Origin: Candidatus Phytoplasma luffae
GTDB taxonomy: Bacteria; Bacillota_I; Bacilli_A; Acholeplasmatales; Acholeplasmataceae
Assembly (NCBI RefSeq): GCF_018024475.1
Contig: NZ_CP054393.1
Coordinates: forward strand, 558,001-622,000
Reading direction: 5' to 3'
DNA: 64,000 nt
Position 1 is the stretch's first letter; every line of letters starts with the position of its first letter. Both the position numbers and the translations under genes were made by a program. Positions 63,077 to 64,000 of this stretch are shown one piece after another. Below the pieces are notes generated by a model that was given only the letters and a program-made list of their open reading frames with translations, did not search any database and was not told where the DNA came from.

Positions 63077-63697
63077 TTATTTCTCCATTGGTTTTTTAGG
63101 TTTTAATTTTAGAATAGCTATTTTTTTGATGTTGATTATTGTTTGAAGTTTTAAATTTATTTTTAGCGCGATCTCTTGGTTGGTATGAGGTCGTTGATAA
63201 GTTTCGTTGATGTTGTCTAAAGTGATACCAAAACTTAAACAAATAATATTAAATCCTGTTTTACTTAATTTCTTTTTTAGTTTTTTTAACAAACATTCGT
63301 GATTTGTTTGTTTTAACCATAATTGATGAGGATTGGGGTTGCTGATTTTATAAGGTTGATATTTTTCTTCTTGAAAACTAATATTGTTTGGTTTAGTAGA
63401 TTTTTGTGGGATTGAAGGAGAATAACTTTTTCTTATTAGTTCATTGATTTCAGATTTAATTGTTGGTTTTGCATAGGCGATAAAGTCATAACCTAAATCT
63501 TGGTAATTACTTAGGGCTTTCGTTAATCCTAAAACTCCTTCTTGATATAAATCTTGTTTTTGGAGCAATTTAGGATAATATTTAAATTTACCAACAATTT
63601 TATTTATTAATGGCAAATGAAGATCAATTAATTGATCTCTTATTTCTAAATTCTTTTTATTTTTTAAAAAATCTTTAAATAATTTTTTTCTTAACAT
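63077..63697 (-). CDS. sigF: PMU-encoded sigma-70 family factor (SigF-like), copy B
   Basis: 206 residues, same as at 10122-10742, with region 2 YDFIAYAKPTIKSEINELIR. First gene of the B operon, 4 bp before ssb. Confidence 0.82.
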   Translation of the reverse strand: MLRKKLFKDFLKNKKNLEIRDQLIDLHLPLINKIVGKFKYYPKLLQKQDLYQEGVLGLTKALSNYQDLGYDFIAYAKPTIKSEINELIRKSYSPSIPQKSTKPNNISFQEEKYQPYKISNPNPHQLWLKQTNHECLLKKLKKKLSKTGFNIICLSFGITLDNINETYQRPHTNQEIALKINLKLQTIINIKKIAILKLKPKKPMEK

Positions 63698-63705
63698 TTA
63701 ATCCC

Positions 63706-63727
63706 TTTCTAAAAACGTTTTTAGAAA
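63706..63727. promoter_or_regulatory. Perfect 22-bp palindrome at the sigF ribosome binding site (B)
   Basis: Same palindrome as at 10092-10113 (half-site TTTCTAAAAAC), again overlapping the Shine-Dalgarno sequence of sigF. Confidence 0.6.
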
Positions 63728-63760
63728 AGATATGAAAATTAATTTTATTCTTAGAGAATA

Positions 63761-63788
63761 AAAAAAGACTAACTTAATAGTTAGCCTT
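63761..63788 (-). terminator. Stem-loop with T-run upstream of sigF (B)
   Basis: Counterpart of 10031-10059: AAGGCTAACT with AGTTAGTCTT and T7 on -. Confidence 0.6.
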
Positions 63789-63806
63789 AAATAAATTTTA
63801 AAAAAC

Positions 63807-63825
63807 AAAAAGTGTCTAAAGTTTT
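63807..63825 (-). repeat. 19-bp direct repeat, sigF end of PMU B
   Basis: AAAACTTTAGACACTTTTT on -, 11 bp inside the terminus; partner of 47682-47700. Confidence 0.85.
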
Positions 63826-63836
63826 GGAATACCTCA

Positions 63837-63986
63837 GACTTATTTAAAGAATTTGAACAATGTTATAAAATTATTTTAGATTATTTATATTCTATTTTGA
63901 TTTTTATTACAAATATTATTTTAATTTCTATACTAACTGACAAAAAGTTAACTGAGGAAAAAAATAAAATAAAGAATACTAAATAA
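63837..63986 (+). pseudogene. 3' fragment of a membrane protein gene cut by PMU B
   Basis: From the element end, one + frame reads DLFKEFEQCYKIILDYLYS, a hydrophobic helix (ILIFITNIILISIL) and a Lys-rich tail ending in TAA at 63984-63986. The upstream part is not in this window. Product unknown. Confidence 0.45.
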
Positions 63987-64000
63987 AATATTAAACATAA

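Larger units (their letters stand above)
47567..63836 (-). mobile_element. Potential mobile unit, copy B (about 16.3 kb), inverted relative to A
   Basis: Ends: TGCGCTGTTCC at 47567 and, on -, TGAGGTATTCC at 63836. Gene order is the same as in PMU A read backwards: sigF at the right, tra5 at the left. Most genes are the same in protein sequence as in A; differences concentrate at 54351-58852. Both flanks cut genes (47251-47566 and 63837-63986), which shows insertion into coding DNA. No matching target duplication is visible. Confidence 0.9.

Overview
The window is about 64 kb of a very AT-rich, wall-less, reduced genome. Its housekeeping genes are of Firmicutes/Mollicutes type. It also carries two large Tra5-bearing mobile units with sigF, ssb, himA, hflB-like, smc-like, tmk, dnaB and dnaG genes, small secreted proteins with the phytoplasma SVM-type signal, a DUF2963-type repeat protein and UGA used as a stop. 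Together these point to a phytoplasma, most likely of the aster yellows group ('Candidatus Phytoplasma asteris'); the species level is inference.

Layout. 1-5440: chromosomal genes dnaX (5' cut by the window), rpoE (delta), pssA, psd and pyrG, all on +. 5441-7573: a decayed stretch with two frameshifted pseudogenes that share a motif, and a Panacea-domain antitoxin-like gene stopped by one nonsense codon. 7574-9983: the tra5 end of a potential mobile unit (PMU), cut off inside a hypothetical gene. 9983-26347: PMU copy A (about 16.4 kb), genes mostly on +. 26348-47566: about 21 kb of chromosome, mostly on -. It holds a pseudogene remnant, a DUF2963-like protein, a membrane protein, hemolysin III-like, HIT, rnhC, a broken ung, a SipW-like signal peptidase, tRNA-Ser(GCU), an SMC/KITE pair resembling Wadjet JetC/JetB, a HAD hydrolase, tRNA-Leu(GAG), a FakA-like protein, rpmB (+), cdsA, frr, pyrH, tsf, rpsB, dut, a xerC/D-type recombinase and a truncated gene. 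47567-63836: PMU copy B (about 16.3 kb), inverted relative to A and nearly identical over most of its length. 63837-63986: the tail of a gene cut by B.

How the PMU works as a unit (inference from content). It brings its own DNA metabolism (primase, DnaB helicase, SSB, HU/IHF-like protein, YqaJ-type exonuclease, thymidylate kinase), a sigma factor, a DDE transposase and membrane/coiled-coil proteins, plus one small secreted effector. Both ends begin with related TG...CA-type terminal sequences, and a 19-bp direct repeat lies just inside each end. Eleven-bp repeats and a TATC-rich stretch next to tra5 resemble an iteron-like control or replication region.

Most notable: A and B are almost identical except in one bay. 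There two adjacent coiled-coil genes are block mosaics and the effector gene is entirely different (17539-17907 in A, 55984-56319 in B). Next to it a signal-peptide gene lies one base out of frame with its strong ribosome binding site in both copies. In the chromosome, an intact-looking SMC/KITE pair stands without a kleisin or nuclease partner, and uracil-DNA glycosylase is broken while dUTPase is intact.
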